From NCBI RefSeq assembly GCF_015644725.1, contig NZ_CP064795.1:3284501-3348500 (forward strand): a stretch of DNA of 64,000 nucleotides, read 5' to 3'. The translations under genes were made by a program, and so were the position numbers. This document shows, piece by piece, positions 36,367 through 49,018 of the stretch (the stretch's first letter is position 1; each line of letters starts with the position of its first letter). Under the pieces are notes generated by a model. It searched no databases and had not been told where the DNA came from. It worked only from the letters and a program-made list of their open reading frames with translations. The DNA comes from Salinimonas marina (GTDB lineage: Bacteria; Pseudomonadota; Gammaproteobacteria; Enterobacterales; Alteromonadaceae).

Positions 36367-37592
36367 AACTGGCAGATGAAGTGCAGCAGCTAAACGAGGT
36401 TGTAGCTGACTTTCTCAAACGCGAATCTTCTGCAGGTATAATTTTAATGGCGGCCACGGCCCTGGCATTAGTGGTGGCCAACTCCCCCCTGTCGCCCTGG
36501 TATAATCAGCTTATTGACCTGCCCGTGGTTATCAAGGCCGGCGATTGGGGCATCGAAAAACCCCTGCTACTGTGGATTAACGATGGTCTGATGGCCGTCT
36601 TTTTCTTTCACGTGGGTTTAGAGCTAAAACGTGAAGTGTGCGAAGGGGAGCTGTCTAATCCTAAGGAAATGGTCCTGCCTGCTGCCGGAGCTATCGGTGG
36701 CATGGCCGTGCCGGCGCTTATTTATGTGGCAGTAAACTGGGGCGACAGTACTGCCATGTCGGGTTGGGCGATTCCGGCCGCCACCGATATTGCCTTTGCG
36801 CTGGGGATTTTAGCTTTGCTGGGCAGTCGTGCCCCTACCAGCCTGAAAGTGTTTTTAGTCACCCTGGCAATAATAGATGACATCGGTGCCATTGCCATTA
36901 TTGCCTTGTTTTATACCAGCAACATTACCGAAACAGCGCTCATCATTGCGGCCATCTGTCTGGCGATACTGGCGGTCATGAATCGACGCGGGGTGATTGA
37001 TATTCCTTCGTATATTCTGGTGGGGCTGGTCCTGTGGGTCGCGCTATTGAAATCGGGGGTGCATGCTACCCTGGCCGGGGTAGTCCTGGCCGCCTTCATC
37101 CCGATGCGCAGCGCCCGCGATCCCAGCTATTCGCCTGTTACCCGCTTAGAGCACGAACTCAACTCCGCGGTCAGCTTTGCGATTTTACCCTTGTTTGCCT
37201 TTGCCAATGCCGGTATTGATTTTAGCGCCATCCGCCCGGAGGGAATTTTACACCCGGTTACCTTTGGAATCTTTTTAGGTTTGTTTGTTGGTAAACAAAT
37301 TGGCGTTTTTTCATTTTGTTATCTGGTGATCAAACTGAAACTGGCCAAATTGCCGGCGGGGCTGACACTTAAACATGTCTACGGCTGTGCCTTACTTTGT
37401 GGTGTGGGCTTCACCATGAGTCTGTTTATTGGGGCCCTGGCCTTTGAAGAGTCCGGTTTAAACCGTATTTTTGATGAACGGGTAGGCATTCTGGCCGGTT
37501 CGCTGATAAGCGCCGTGGCCGGTTATGTCGTGTTATATGTGGTGGGCCGGCCGCCGGTAAAAAGCGCCGGGGACCAGGTGCGGGAATCATAG
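36363..37592 (+). CDS. nhaA: Na+/H+ antiporter NhaA
   Basis: 409-residue inner-membrane antiporter with about 12 membrane segments. The two adjacent aspartates essential for ion exchange are present in LAIIDDIGAIAII, and FFFHVGLELKRE and FGVGFTMSLFIGALAF-like blocks (exactly CGVGFTMSLFIGALAF) match the family. It expels sodium in exchange for protons and supports growth in salt and at alkaline pH. It overlaps the upstream LysR gene by four bases. Length slightly exceeds E. coli NhaA because of a longer N terminus. Confidence 0.95.
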   Translation: MKLADEVQQLNEVVADFLKRESSAGIILMAATALALVVANSPLSPWYNQLIDLPVVIKAGDWGIEKPLLLWINDGLMAVFFFHVGLELKREVCEGELSNPKEMVLPAAGAIGGMAVPALIYVAVNWGDSTAMSGWAIPAATDIAFALGILALLGSRAPTSLKVFLVTLAIIDDIGAIAIIALFYTSNITETALIIAAICLAILAVMNRRGVIDIPSYILVGLVLWVALLKSGVHATLAGVVLAAFIPMRSARDPSYSPVTRLEHELNSAVSFAILPLFAFANAGIDFSAIRPEGILHPVTFGIFLGLFVGKQIGVFSFCYLVIKLKLAKLPAGLTLKHVYGCALLCGVGFTMSLFIGALAFEESGLNRIFDERVGILAGSLISAVAGYVVLYVVGRPPVKSAGDQVRES

Positions 37593-37634
37593 CGACTTAG
37601 GGGACTGCCTTGCCAGACTGTCCCCTACCCGACA

Positions 37635-37698
37635 GCCCTGCCAGATCCGGCTATCGGGGCTGGCAGGGCGGTTTGAAGGTCTGGCTAGTCGCCAGACC
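37635..37698. terminator. Paired hairpins between convergent nhaA and M20 genes
   Basis: GCCCTGCCAG (37635-37644) / CTGGCAGGGC (37660-37669) form a perfect ten-pair stem. A second stem GGTCTGGC (37678-37685) / GCCAGACC (37691-37698) covers the M20 stop codon. No clear T-tract follows, so they may be bidirectional terminators or a mRNA-end structure. Confidence 0.55.
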
Positions 37699-38979
37699 CT
37701 TGCATATAATCCAGGGTCATGTTGGTCAGTAACTTCACCCCCAGTTTCATGCCTTTGTCATCGACCATAAATTCAGGTGTATGATGCGCCGGTGAGTCTT
37801 TTTCAGACACATCAAGAGGTTTGCCGCCTACCCATAAATACAGGCCAGGTACCTGTTCCTGAAAAAACGAAAAGTCTTCGGCACCGGTGACCGGGTTAGA
37901 TAGCAACACATTTTCTGCCCCGGCAGTTCGGTTCAAAGTAGGCAACATTTGCGTGGTAAGCTCGGGGTCGTTAAAGGTAATAGGATAGCTGTAATCCAGC
38001 GGTAACGTAAGCTCGGCCTCGGCCCCATGCTCATCGCAATGCCTTTGACTTTACGCTCCATGGCTTCATACACATGTTCGCGCGCATCTTTATCCAGCGT
38101 GCGAATAGTGCCTACCAACTCGACTTCATTAGGAATGATATTAGAACGATTGCCACCATGAATAGAGCCGACGGTAACCACGGCTGCCGCATCGATCAGT
38201 TTCAGCTCACGACTCACGATGGTCTGCAACGACATCACCATTTGCGCGGCGGTTACAATGGGATCCACACTTTTCCAGGGGTAGGCGCCGTGCGCTTGTT
38301 TGCCTTTTACCACAATTTTAAACGGATCCACGGCTGCCATCGCCCCTTTGGGCGTATAGCGCACTTTGCCAATATCGGTGTTGGCATTGATATGCAAACC
38401 AAAAATCACATCAACATCAGGGTTTTTAAGTACCCCTTCCTTAACCATAACTTCGGCCCCGCCCTGTTCACCTGCAGGGGCGCCTTCTTCGGCTGGCTGA
38501 AAGATAAACTTCACCTTGCCCCGTAGCTGGTCTTTCATCTCACTGAGCACCTTGGCGGTACCCATGAGCATAGCCATATGCGTATCATGCCCACAGGCAT
38601 GCATCACCGGTACGGTTTCACCATTGTATTGGGCGGTCTGAGTGGATTTATACGGCAAGTCATTTTGTTCCGGCACCGGCAAGGCATCCATATCGGCCCG
38701 CAAGGCGACCACCGGTCCTGGTTTGCCACTATCTAACACGGCCACCACCCCGGTCTTGGCCACTTCCGTCGTAATCTCCACATCCAAAGTTTTTAAAAAC
38801 CGGGTAATGTATTCAGCGGTTTGAAATTCGCGGTTGGATAATTCCGGAAACTCATGAAAATGATGTCGCCACTCAATAACCTGAGGCTCAACATTATTAA
38901 TCAGCTCTTCTACCTGGCTCTGGCCATAAGACAGGCCACTGGTCACCAGGCATGCCAGCGCAATTGCGGTGCGTTTCAT
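37685..38979 (-). pseudogene. M20-family amidohydrolase, exported, one frame break
   Basis: Joined across one break, this encodes about 431 residues of an M20D metallo-amidohydrolase with a signal peptide (MKRTAIALACLVTSGLSYGQ). Metal-site blocks are HACGHDTHMAMLMG, FIFQPAEEGAPAGEQGGAEV, FGLHINANTDIG and, after the break, GAEDFSFFQEQVPGLYLWVGG and HHTPEFMVDD. The break is at the C4 run 38023-38026 (GGGG on the coding strand); one extra G restores GIAMSMGAEAELTLPLDYSY. Family members deacylate or hydrolyse N-acyl amino acids such as hippurate; the substrate here is unknown. Likely intact in the cell. Confidence 0.85.
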
Positions 38980-39072
38980 AGTCTTTCCTTGTCGGTGTTT
39001 TTATCTACAGTAGCGAATTTACCCAACAACTAAAAGCACTATGTAGAGAATATCCTGCTGATATACAGACAC

Positions 39073-39102
39073 AAAAAAAGCGCGTTAAAGAACGCGCTTT
39101 TT
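39073..39102 (-). terminator. Intrinsic terminator of rho
   Basis: AAAAAGCGCGTT (39075-39086), loop AAAG, AACGCGCTTTTT (39091-39102), with A- and T-runs on both sides. On the minus strand it starts 20 bases after the rho stop. Its symmetry also allows it to stop plus-strand transcripts. Confidence 0.9.
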
Positions 39103-39122
39103 ATTATCACAGAATGCCTGAG

Positions 39123-40388
39123 TTAGCTTTTCTGACGCTTCATGGCATTGAAAAACTCATCATTGGTTTTGGTCATCGATAATTTATTTATCAAAAATTC
39201 GATGGCATCCACTTCAGACATTTCATGCACAATTTTGCGTAAAATCCACATTTTTTGCAGTTCATCCTGACTGGTCAGCAATTCTTCACGACGCGTCCCG
39301 GAGCGATTAAAGTCAATGGCCGGGAATACCCGTTTTTCAGCAATTTTACGATGCAGATGCATCTCCATATTACCGGTACCTTTAAACTCTTCGTAAATAA
39401 CCTCGTCCATTTTAGAACCGGTATCCACCAGGGCGGTAGCAATAATGGTCAGGCTGCCACCTTCTTCGACATTACGAGCGGCACCGAAGAAGCGTTTTGG
39501 CTTATGCAGGGCGTTGGCATCGACACCACCGGTCAGAACTTTACCCGATGAAGGGATGACGGTGTTGTAGGCACGAGCCAGACGCGTGATGGAGTCAAGC
39601 AGGATGATGACATCTTTTTTGTGCTCAACCAGACGTTTGGCTTTTTCAATCACCATTTCGGCGACCTGGACGTGACGGCTGGCAGGCTCATCAAAGGTAG
39701 AAGCAACAACTTCACCTTGTACCAGACGATGCATCTCGGTGACTTCTTCCGGCCGCTCATCAATCAGCAATACCATCAGTTCACATTCCGGCTGATTGGC
39801 CGCAATAGACTGCGCAATATTCTGAAGTAACAGCGTTTTACCAGCCTTGGGCGGCGCGACAATCAGACCACGCTGACCTTTACCGATAGGGGAAGCCAGA
39901 TCCAACACCCGAGCGGTAATATCTTCGGTAGAACCATTACCACGCTCCATTCGCATGCGAGTAGAAGCATGTAGCGGCGTCAGGTTTTCAAACAATATTT
40001 TGTTACGCGAATTCTCAGGCTTGTCAAAATTGACTTCGCGAATTTTCAGCAGAGCAAAATAGCGCTCGCTGTCTTTTGGCGGCCTGATTTTTCCGGCAAT
40101 GGTATCGCCAGTTCGCAGATTAAATCGGCGAATTTGGCTGGGAGAGACATAAATATCATCTGGTCCTGCTAAATAAGACGAGTCGGCCGAGCGTAAAAAC
40201 CCAAAGCCATCCTGAAGAATCTCCAGAACACCGTCGCCGAATATATCTTCTCCGCCTTTGGCGTGAGTTTTTAGGATAGAAAAAATGATATCTTGCTTTC
40301 TGGCTCGCGCCATATTTTCCAGGCCCATTTCTTCGGCCAGGGCAACCAATTCATTGATTGGTTTATTCTTCAGTTCAGTTAAATTCAT
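39123..40388 (-). CDS. rho: Transcription termination factor Rho
   Basis: 421-residue hexameric RNA helicase that ends transcription at unstructured C-rich RNA. The N-terminal RNA-binding domain includes [22 protein letters not shown]. The ATPase core has Walker [18 protein letters not shown], Walker [17 protein letters not shown] and the Q-loop [21 protein letters not shown]. Length matches E. coli Rho. It lies downstream of trxA on the same strand, a conserved order, but an intrinsic terminator and about 290 bp separate them. That leader carries two tandem hairpins and is the likely site of autogenous control. Confidence 0.97.
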   Translation of the reverse strand: MNLTELKNKPINELVALAEEMGLENMARARKQDIIFSILKTHAKGGEDIFGDGVLEILQDGFGFLRSADSSYLAGPDDIYVSPSQIRRFNLRTGDTIAGKIRPPKDSERYFALLKIREVNFDKPENSRNKILFENLTPLHASTRMRMERGNGSTEDITARVLDLASPIGKGQRGLIVAPPKAGKTLLLQNIAQSIAANQPECELMVLLIDERPEEVTEMHRLVQGEVVASTFDEPASRHVQVAEMVIEKAKRLVEHKKDVIILLDSITRLARAYNTVIPSSGKVLTGGVDANALHKPKRFFGAARNVEEGGSLTIIATALVDTGSKMDEVIYEEFKGTGNMEMHLHRKIAEKRVFPAIDFNRSGTRREELLTSQDELQKMWILRKIVHEMSEVDAIEFLINKLSMTKTNDEFFNAMKRQKS

Positions 40389-40468
40389 ACTGGTGGGTCT
40401 TTGTGCTTGGACTTTGCTTACAGGACTTCTACGTCACTAACTCGTTTATAGAAAAGGTTATGTACACC

Positions 40469-40520
40469 CGGATATGGGCAAGCAGAACGCTGCTCGGATA
40501 TGAGCTAATAGAACGTTAGC
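40469..40520 (-). repeat. Tandem 26-bp repeat of small hairpins in the rho leader
   Basis: Two units with period 26: CGGATATGGGCAAGCAGAACG (40469-40489) and CGGATATGAGCTAATAGAACG (40495-40515). Each runs into the second half of a five-pair stem: AGCAG-AACG-CTGCT and GCTAA-TAGAACG-TTAGC. The stems differ in sequence but both are paired, a small sign of selection on structure. The rest of the 290-bp leader (40389-40674) has nothing else I can support. Confidence 0.6.
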
Positions 40521-40674
40521 ACCTAAAATTGTTAGCGTCCAGTTTTTTAACGGATAATCGTCAAAATACTTTCGTCGCAGAATATCGTAGGACGTAGGGT
40601 TAATTCACTGTTGATATATTACTATCATAATGAATATTTGGATGACTGTGAAATTAAAACAACTGGGCGAAATA

Positions 40675-40702
40675 AAAACCGGCCTTAATAAAGACCGGTT
40701 TT
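40675..40702 (-). terminator. Intrinsic terminator of trxA
   Basis: AAAACCGG (40675-40682) pairs with CCGGTTTT (40695-40702), with an inner CTT/AAG helix and one mismatch. It lies 23 bases after the trxA stop on the minus strand and has T-rich tails in both directions. Confidence 0.8.
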
Positions 40703-40725
40703 GACTTCACAAAAATCAATAATAC

Positions 40726-41052
40726 TTACAGATTTTCGTTCAGGAATTCGGTTAACTGAGCTTTTGATAATGCCCCTACTTTGGTAGCTGCTACATTACC
40801 GCCTTTAAACAGCAGCAGTGTAGGAATGCCACGAATACCGTATTTTGGCGGTGTTTCATTATTTTCATCGACATTCAACTTACCAACTGTTAACTTGCCT
40901 TCAAACTCGGAAGCTACTTCTTCCAAGATCGGTGCGATCATTTTACAAGGGCCGCACCACTCAGCCCAGAAGTCTACCAGCACAGGATTTTCAGCATTGA
41001 TTACATCTGCTTCAAACTTGTCGTCAGTTAACTGGATAATTTTGTCGCTCAT
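40726..41052 (-). CDS. trxA: Thioredoxin 1
   Basis: 108-residue cytoplasmic thioredoxin that reduces protein disulfides using electrons from thioredoxin reductase. The active site is [11 protein letters not shown] (Cys33, Cys36), with the cis-proline in [16 protein letters not shown] chose the ATG at 41052 ([11 protein letters not shown]), which matches the family; the frame opening at 41100 would add 16 unsupported residues. It is divergent from rhlB with overlapping promoters and upstream of rho, the arrangement seen in E. coli relatives. Confidence 0.97.
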   Translation of the reverse strand: MSDKIIQLTDDKFEADVINAENPVLVDFWAEWCGPCKMIAPILEEVASEFEGKLTVGKLNVDENNETPPKYGIRGIPTLLLFKGGNVAATKVGALSKAQLTEFLNENL

Positions 41053-41083
41053 TCTGTTCTCCATTGTTTGGACTGTCGCTGAT

Positions 41084-41133
41084 TTGTTCAGCCACACCAT
41101 AAGTGTTATAAGAAACTGTCTTTTTTAATGCAA
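41084..41133. promoter_or_regulatory. Overlapping divergent promoters of trxA and rhlB
   Basis: Minus strand: TTGCAT (41133-41128), 17-bp spacer, TATAAC (41110-41105) for trxA. Plus strand: TTGTTC (41084-41089), 17-bp spacer, TATAAG (41107-41112) for rhlB. The two -10 boxes overlap on the near-symmetric core TTATAA, so both polymerases cannot bind at once. Confidence 0.75.
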
Positions 41134-41153
41134 GCACCGATAAGCTATAAGCT

Positions 41154-42443
41154 ATGCAAACAACTCATTTAACCGAAACAAATTTTTCCGATCTGCCTGT
41201 CAATTCAAAAGTGCTTGATGCACTTAAAGCAGCTAATTTTACCCATTGTACACCGATTCAGGCGTTGGCATTACCCCCTTTGTTAGAAGGGTTGGATATT
41301 GCCGGACAAGCCCAGACCGGCACGGGTAAAACTATTGCTTTTTTGGTGGCAACATTTCACTACCTGCTTTCCAATACCCAGGAAAACACGTCTACCTCAA
41401 AAGGTCCACGCGCTATCATTATGGCTCCAACTCGCGAACTCGCGATGCAGATCTATAATGACGCGAAGCCCCTTAGCGAACATACGGGTTTATCGCTTGG
41501 ATTGATATATGGGGGTGAAGGATATCAAAGTCAACGTGAAGTGCTAGAAGAAGGTGTAGATATCATGATCGGCACAACCGGCCGTATCCTTGATTACTAT
41601 AAACAAAATATCTTCACGCTTAACAATATCCAGGTAGCGGTACTGGATGAAGCCGATCGCATGTTCGATTTAGGCTTTATCAAAGACATCCGTTATTTAT
41701 TCAACCGGATGCCACCGGCGGCCAATCGATTAAGCATGCTGTTTTCTGCCACGTTGAGCTACCGGGTACAGGAGTTGGCTTATGAGCATATGAACAACCC
41801 AACTCATGTGCAGGTTGAGCCAGAAACCAAAACCGCCAAGCGGGTCTCTGAAGAGCTGTTTTATCCGTCTGATGACGATAAAATGCGGCTGCTGCTGACG
41901 TTAATGGAAGAAGAATGGCCCGACCGTGCGATTGTGTTTGCCAACACCAAGCATACCTGTGAAAAGGTTAACGACTGGCTGGAAGCCGATGGGCACCGGG
42001 TGGGCTTATTAAGCGGGGATGTACCGCAGAAAAAACGCATGAGCATTCTGGACGAGTTCACCAAAGGCCAGCTGGATATTCTGGTGGCCACGGATGTGGC
42101 TGCGCGTGGATTGCATATTGATGCAGTATCTCATGTTTTCAACTATGATTTACCTGATGATGCCGAAGACTATGTGCACCGTATTGGCCGTACTGGCCGA
42201 GCTGGCAGAAGCGGCATCGCCATCAGTTTCGCCTGTGAAAAATATGCGTTGAATTTACCGGCTATTGAACAGTATATTCAGCATCCAATTTCGGTCACCG
42301 ACTACGATCGCACGGCGCTGCTTGAGGATGTGAAGCCACCGAAGGCGCGGCCTCGCAAACGCACGCCAAATGCCCGCAACTCGAATCGTCGCGGTCGTGG
42401 CCGGGGTAATAACAGTAAGCCTTCACCAGCCAAGAAAAATTGA
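41154..42443 (+). CDS. rhlB: ATP-dependent RNA helicase RhlB
   Basis: 429-residue DEAD-box helicase. Motifs in order: Q motif [13 protein letters not shown], motif [12 protein letters not shown], Ia [10 protein letters not shown], motif [15 protein letters not shown], motif [11 protein letters not shown], and motif [13 protein letters not shown]. The tail (residues about 395-429) is rich in Arg, Lys and Asn, as in RhlB. RhlB unwinds structured mRNA for PNPase within or beside the RNase E degradosome. Its place opposite trxA and before a ppx/gppA gene (three bases after its stop) matches the E. coli neighbourhood trxA-rhlB-gppA. Confidence 0.95.
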   Translation: MQTTHLTETNFSDLPVNSKVLDALKAANFTHCTPIQALALPPLLEGLDIAGQAQTGTGKTIAFLVATFHYLLSNTQENTSTSKGPRAIIMAPTRELAMQIYNDAKPLSEHTGLSLGLIYGGEGYQSQREVLEEGVDIMIGTTGRILDYYKQNIFTLNNIQVAVLDEADRMFDLGFIKDIRYLFNRMPPAANRLSMLFSATLSYRVQELAYEHMNNPTHVQVEPETKTAKRVSEELFYPSDDDKMRLLLTLMEEEWPDRAIVFANTKHTCEKVNDWLEADGHRVGLLSGDVPQKKRMSILDEFTKGQLDILVATDVAARGLHIDAVSHVFNYDLPDDAEDYVHRIGRTGRAGRSGIAISFACEKYALNLPAIEQYIQHPISVTDYDRTALLEDVKPPKARPRKRTPNARNSNRRGRGRGNNSKPSPAKKN

Positions 42444-42446
42444 TTT

Positions 42447-43958
42447 ATGCAGCCAGAAATCCAGCACGACACACTGGTCCACAGCGAGTACTATGCCGCG
42501 GTTGATTTAGGTTCAAACAGTTTTCATATGGTCATTGTGCATGTCGTCAATGGCAGTGTGCAGATTATCGGTAAGGTCAAACAAAAAGTGCGACTTGCCG
42601 GCGGTTTGAATGACAAGCTGGAACTGGATGACATCAGTATGGAGCGCGGCTGGCAGTGTCTGCAAACCTTCGCTGAACGTTTGCAAGACATTCCCGCGTC
42701 TAACATCCGGGTGGTGGCCACGGCCACCTTGCGGCTGGCGGTAAATGCCCAAACCTTTATCAGTAAAGCCGAAAGCATTTTAAATCATAAACTAAACGTG
42801 ATTACCGGCGAAGAAGAAGCCCGCCAGATTTATCTGGGGGTGGCTTACACTTCTGCCAATCAGGGCAATTCCCTGGTCATTGATATTGGTGGTGCCAGCA
42901 CCGAAATTATTATTGGTAACGACATGCAGCCCATCCACCTGAAAAGTCTGGATATGGGCTGTGTTACGTTTATGGAACGTTACTTCAAAGCAGGCCAGCT
43001 GACGGCCGATAACTTTGCGCTGGCCAAACAGCAGGCTAATAAGCTGATTGATGACGTCGCCGAGGCCTTTTTATGTTTTGACTTTCATAATTGTCTGGGG
43101 GCATCGGGTACCCCCCAGGCCATTACCGAAATACTGGTGGCGCAAAATATCAGTGATGCCATCCGCCTGGATTATTTGTATGACCTTGAGCAACAATGTA
43201 TTGCTTGCGGCGCTATCGATAAGCTGGATATAAAAGGGTTAGACGAAAGCCGTAAGCCTATTTTCCCCAGCGGTTTGGCCATCCTGATTTGTCTGTTTGA
43301 GCGGTTAAATATCGACACCATGAATATCTCAGGCGGCGCCCTGCGCGAAGGTCTGATCTACGGTATGCTGGACAATCTGCAAGACAATGACCGACGCGCG
43401 CAAACCTTAAATCAGGCGGTTCGGCGTTATCACATCGAAAAATCTCATGCCGAAACGGTACGGGGCATGGCCCTGAATTTGTGTCATCAAATGTGTCGGC
43501 AGGCTGAGATTTGTCATCTGGATACCGAAGCGGTATTAGGCGCTGCGGCGATGTTGCATGAAATTGGTCTGCACATCGAATACAAAAAACATCACGAGCA
43601 CGGGGCGTATATTTTGTCGCATATCGACATGCCCGGCTACACGCGTTTGCAACGTGAAGCAATTCGGGACCTGGTCTTGTGCCACCGACTAACAATTAAT
43701 CCCGCGGTGTTTGACAATTACCATGAAGAAGTACGGCCGATGCTACTGGCACTGGTGCGTATTTTACGTATTGCTACGGTATTGTGTTTACGCCGTCAGA
43801 ACAAGCATGTGCCCGAAGCGGCGCTGGAGGTTGATGGCCACCGCTGGCTGTTGCGGCTGCCAGAAGGCTGGCTGGCCTCGCACCCCCTGATTAATGCCGA
43901 ACTGGCTAACGAAAGCTGGTTACAGCACCGGGCAGGTTGGCAACTGAACTGCCAGTAA
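42447..43958 (+). CDS. Exopolyphosphatase / guanosine pentaphosphatase family (Ppx/GppA)
   Basis: 503-residue member of the Ppx/GppA family of the actin-like ATPase fold. The phosphate-binding blocks are VDLGSNSFHMVIV, ITGEEEARQIYLGVAY and LVIDIGGASTEIII. The C-terminal part (about 310-503) has an HD-like helical domain including EIGLHIEYKKHHEHGAYIL. GppA converts pppGpp to ppGpp, while Ppx removes phosphate from polyphosphate; the two are hard to tell apart by eye. Location directly after rhlB favours GppA, as in E. coli. It starts three bases after the rhlB stop. Confidence 0.9.
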   Translation: MQPEIQHDTLVHSEYYAAVDLGSNSFHMVIVHVVNGSVQIIGKVKQKVRLAGGLNDKLELDDISMERGWQCLQTFAERLQDIPASNIRVVATATLRLAVNAQTFISKAESILNHKLNVITGEEEARQIYLGVAYTSANQGNSLVIDIGGASTEIIIGNDMQPIHLKSLDMGCVTFMERYFKAGQLTADNFALAKQQANKLIDDVAEAFLCFDFHNCLGASGTPQAITEILVAQNISDAIRLDYLYDLEQQCIACGAIDKLDIKGLDESRKPIFPSGLAILICLFERLNIDTMNISGGALREGLIYGMLDNLQDNDRRAQTLNQAVRRYHIEKSHAETVRGMALNLCHQMCRQAEICHLDTEAVLGAAAMLHEIGLHIEYKKHHEHGAYILSHIDMPGYTRLQREAIRDLVLCHRLTINPAVFDNYHEEVRPMLLALVRILRIATVLCLRRQNKHVPEAALEVDGHRWLLRLPEGWLASHPLINAELANESWLQHRAGWQLNCQ

Positions 43959-44007
43959 TGAAAGCATGGGGCTCTTTAACGGCGAAGGCCCCATCTCAAG
44001 ACAAACG

Positions 44008-46898
<2,891 letters not shown>

Positions 46899-46910
46899 AA
46901 TGTTGAGTTC

Positions 46911-47681
46911 CTAATCCACCTTAAATAACTGCGTGGTGTTGTGCATACAAATGTCACTAAGCCGGGCCTCACTCACATCAAGTATTTCTGCCAGCCGGGT
47001 CGCGATTGCCCCGATAAACGCTGGTTCATTATTGCGCTTGCGGGGCCGCTGATTCTTTGGAAACAAATAGGGCGCATCGGTTTCCAGTACCAGCCGGTCC
47101 AGAGGTAGCTGGGTTACCGCGCCGCGTAACGCCTCACCGCGTTTAGGATCGCACAGCCAGCCGGTAATGCCGATATACAAACCCAGTGACACATAGGCCT
47201 GCATCTGCTCGCAGGTACCGGTAAAACAATGGGCAATACCGGCTACCGGCGGGGTTTGTTGTAATAACGCCAACTGATCATCAAATGCCTCACGCTCATG
47301 CAGATACACCGGCATGTTGAGCCTGGCAGCCAGGGTCAGCTGCGCGGCAAACACCTCGCGCTGTATCGCCGGCGGCGAAAAATTTCGGTTATAATCCAGC
47401 CCGCATTCACCGATTGCCACTACCCCGGGCGCCTGAGCATGCTGTTCCAGTGCGTCTAAATCAGCGCTGGTAACCTCTTTAGCATGGTGTGGATGCACGC
47501 CTACGGTATAGCACAACTGCTTCGGGTAGCGCTGATAAAGCTCGGCCGCGGCCTGCCACTGCCCAGGGGCGGTGGTGATCATACACAACCGTTCCACTCC
47601 GGCCTGCCGGGCATGCTCAATCACTGCATCGGCATCAAAGCGGGCATCTAGCAAATTAACGCCGGCATCAAACCATCGCAT
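46911..47681 (-). CDS. tatD: TatD-family metal-dependent deoxyribonuclease
   Basis: 256-residue TIM-barrel hydrolase of the TatD family. It opens WFDAGVNLLDARFD, as in E. coli TatD (which also lacks the HxH found in YcfH/YjjV). Metal ligands appear in VGVHPHHAKE, IGECGLDYNRNFSPP (glutamate), MPVYLHERE, GIAHCFTG and LETDAPYLFP (aspartate). TatD degrades DNA 3' to 5' and aids repair of oxidative damage. It sits in the tatABC cluster behind a small exported protein, the classic tatABCD arrangement with one gene inserted. Confidence 0.92.
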   Translation of the reverse strand: MRWFDAGVNLLDARFDADAVIEHARQAGVERLCMITTAPGQWQAAAELYQRYPKQLCYTVGVHPHHAKEVTSADLDALEQHAQAPGVVAIGECGLDYNRNFSPPAIQREVFAAQLTLAARLNMPVYLHEREAFDDQLALLQQTPPVAGIAHCFTGTCEQMQAYVSLGLYIGITGWLCDPKRGEALRGAVTQLPLDRLVLETDAPYLFPKNQRPRKRNNEPAFIGAIATRLAEILDVSEARLSDICMHNTTQLFKVD

Positions 47682-48242
47682 TTAGCGCAGACGCTCCACT
47701 TTAATACGACGGTTACTGCCTTCTACTTTCAGATAAAACGCGCCCAGTGCACCTTCTTCTACAATCGCTGTCAGCCCTTGTTTGGCCCGTAAATACGCTG
47801 AATCTTTTTGTTTCCAGACCATATCATTGTCTAAGGTAATGATGAGTTTGTCTCTTGGTCCTTGGTCTACTTTTGTAATCTTAGCTGAGATTTCATCTGC
47901 GGCCTGCTGCCGCTGTTTCTGCTCCAGACCAAAATTGTCATTGGCCTGCGGCGGGGCTTTGGCAACTGACGGCTGAGGCTTGGCAACTGGCGCCGGGGCG
48001 GGGGCTGACTTGGAAGGCTCTGAAGCAGCGGGCTGAGGCTTTGAAGCGGCTGGCTGAGACGCTGAAGCAGACTGGGCCGGGGCCGCCTGCAGCTGACTCA
48101 CCACGGCATCAAAACAATGTAAACGGTTATCGTCCTGGGTGATTTGTGCACATTTCAACAATGCTTGTGAAGAAACCGGACTGGCGGTAACCCCCATGGA
48201 GTACAAACTGGCAGTGGCCAGTAACAGACTGACAATACGCAT
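47682..48242 (-). CDS. Exported Ala/Pro-rich protein between tatC and tatD
   Basis: 186 residues, not recognised. A signal peptide ends near MGVTASPV. A cysteine pair (LLKCAQITQDDNRLHCFD) resembles the start of small periplasmic proteins in which two cysteines form a disulfide. Residues about 52-100 are a repetitive linker of Ala, Pro, Ser and Lys (PAASKPQPAASEPSKSAP type). The last 75 residues form a small beta-rich domain ending RRIKVERLR. tatD begins directly at its stop codon (47682), and tatC ends 17 bases upstream. It may be an envelope protein; I assign no function. Confidence 0.7.
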   Translation of the reverse strand: MRIVSLLLATASLYSMGVTASPVSSQALLKCAQITQDDNRLHCFDAVVSQLQAAPAQSASASQPAASKPQPAASEPSKSAPAPAPVAKPQPSVAKAPPQANDNFGLEQKQRQQAADEISAKITKVDQGPRDKLIITLDNDMVWKQKDSAYLRAKQGLTAIVEEGALGAFYLKVEGSNRRIKVERLR

Positions 48243-48259
48243 ACATTTTGATCCTATTG

Positions 48260-49018
48260 TTATTGTGTTGAATCCGTGGCTGAGGGGTCATCGTCCTCAG
48301 GCTCTTTTTTATTGGCATACATACTACCGGCGACCACGCCGATTTCAAACAGCACCCACATAGGCAATGCCAGCAGGGTTTGCGAAATGACATCCGGCGG
48401 GGTCAGTAACATGCCCACCACAAACGCCCCGACAATCACAAATGGCCGTTTGGTCCGCAGGGTCTGAGCATCGGTCACCCCGGTCCAGCATAAAAGAATA
48501 ATGGCAATAGGAATTTCAAAAGACACGCCAAAGGCAAAAAACAGCTTGAGGACAAAGTCCAGGTAACTGCTGATGTCGGTGCTGACCGTCACGCCGCTGG
48601 GCGCAACGCTGGTAAAAAAGGCAAAGGCTAACGGAAAGACCACAAAGTAGGCAAAGGCCATACCGGCATAAAACAGCAAGGTACTGGAAACCAGTAACGG
48701 CACCACCAGTTTTTTCTCATTTTTATACAGCCCCGGCGCCACAAACGCCCAAACCTGGTACAACACATAGGGAATTGCCAAAAAAAATGACAACACCAGG
48801 GTTAATTTAAACGGGGCGAAAAAGGGCGATGCCACATCGGTGGCAATCATGGATGAGTTTTCCGGCAACACTTCCAGCAAGGGTTTAGCAAGATAGTGGT
48901 AAAGATCTTCGGCAAAATAAACCAGACAAAGAAAAACCACAAGTACGCTTAGCAGCGCGCGAAGAATTCTGTTTCGCAATTCAACCAGATGCGAAATCAG
49001 ACTAGAGGCGTCGGTCAT
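48260..49018 (-). CDS. tatC: Sec-independent protein translocase TatC
   Basis: 252-residue inner-membrane protein with six membrane segments. TatC is the receptor for twin-arginine signal peptides on folded proteins. The N-terminal [18 protein letters not shown] matches the conserved cytoplasmic stretch that binds the signal, and [19 protein letters not shown] is the next landmark. It overlaps tatB by four bases (ATGA). The C-terminal tail is acidic ([14 protein letters not shown]). Together with tatA and tatB it gives a complete Tat system. Confidence 0.96.
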   Translation of the reverse strand: MTDASSLISHLVELRNRILRALLSVLVVFLCLVYFAEDLYHYLAKPLLEVLPENSSMIATDVASPFFAPFKLTLVLSFFLAIPYVLYQVWAFVAPGLYKNEKKLVVPLLVSSTLLFYAGMAFAYFVVFPLAFAFFTSVAPSGVTVSTDISSYLDFVLKLFFAFGVSFEIPIAIILLCWTGVTDAQTLRTKRPFVIVGAFVVGMLLTPPDVISQTLLALPMWVLFEIGVVAGSMYANKKEPEDDDPSATDSTQ

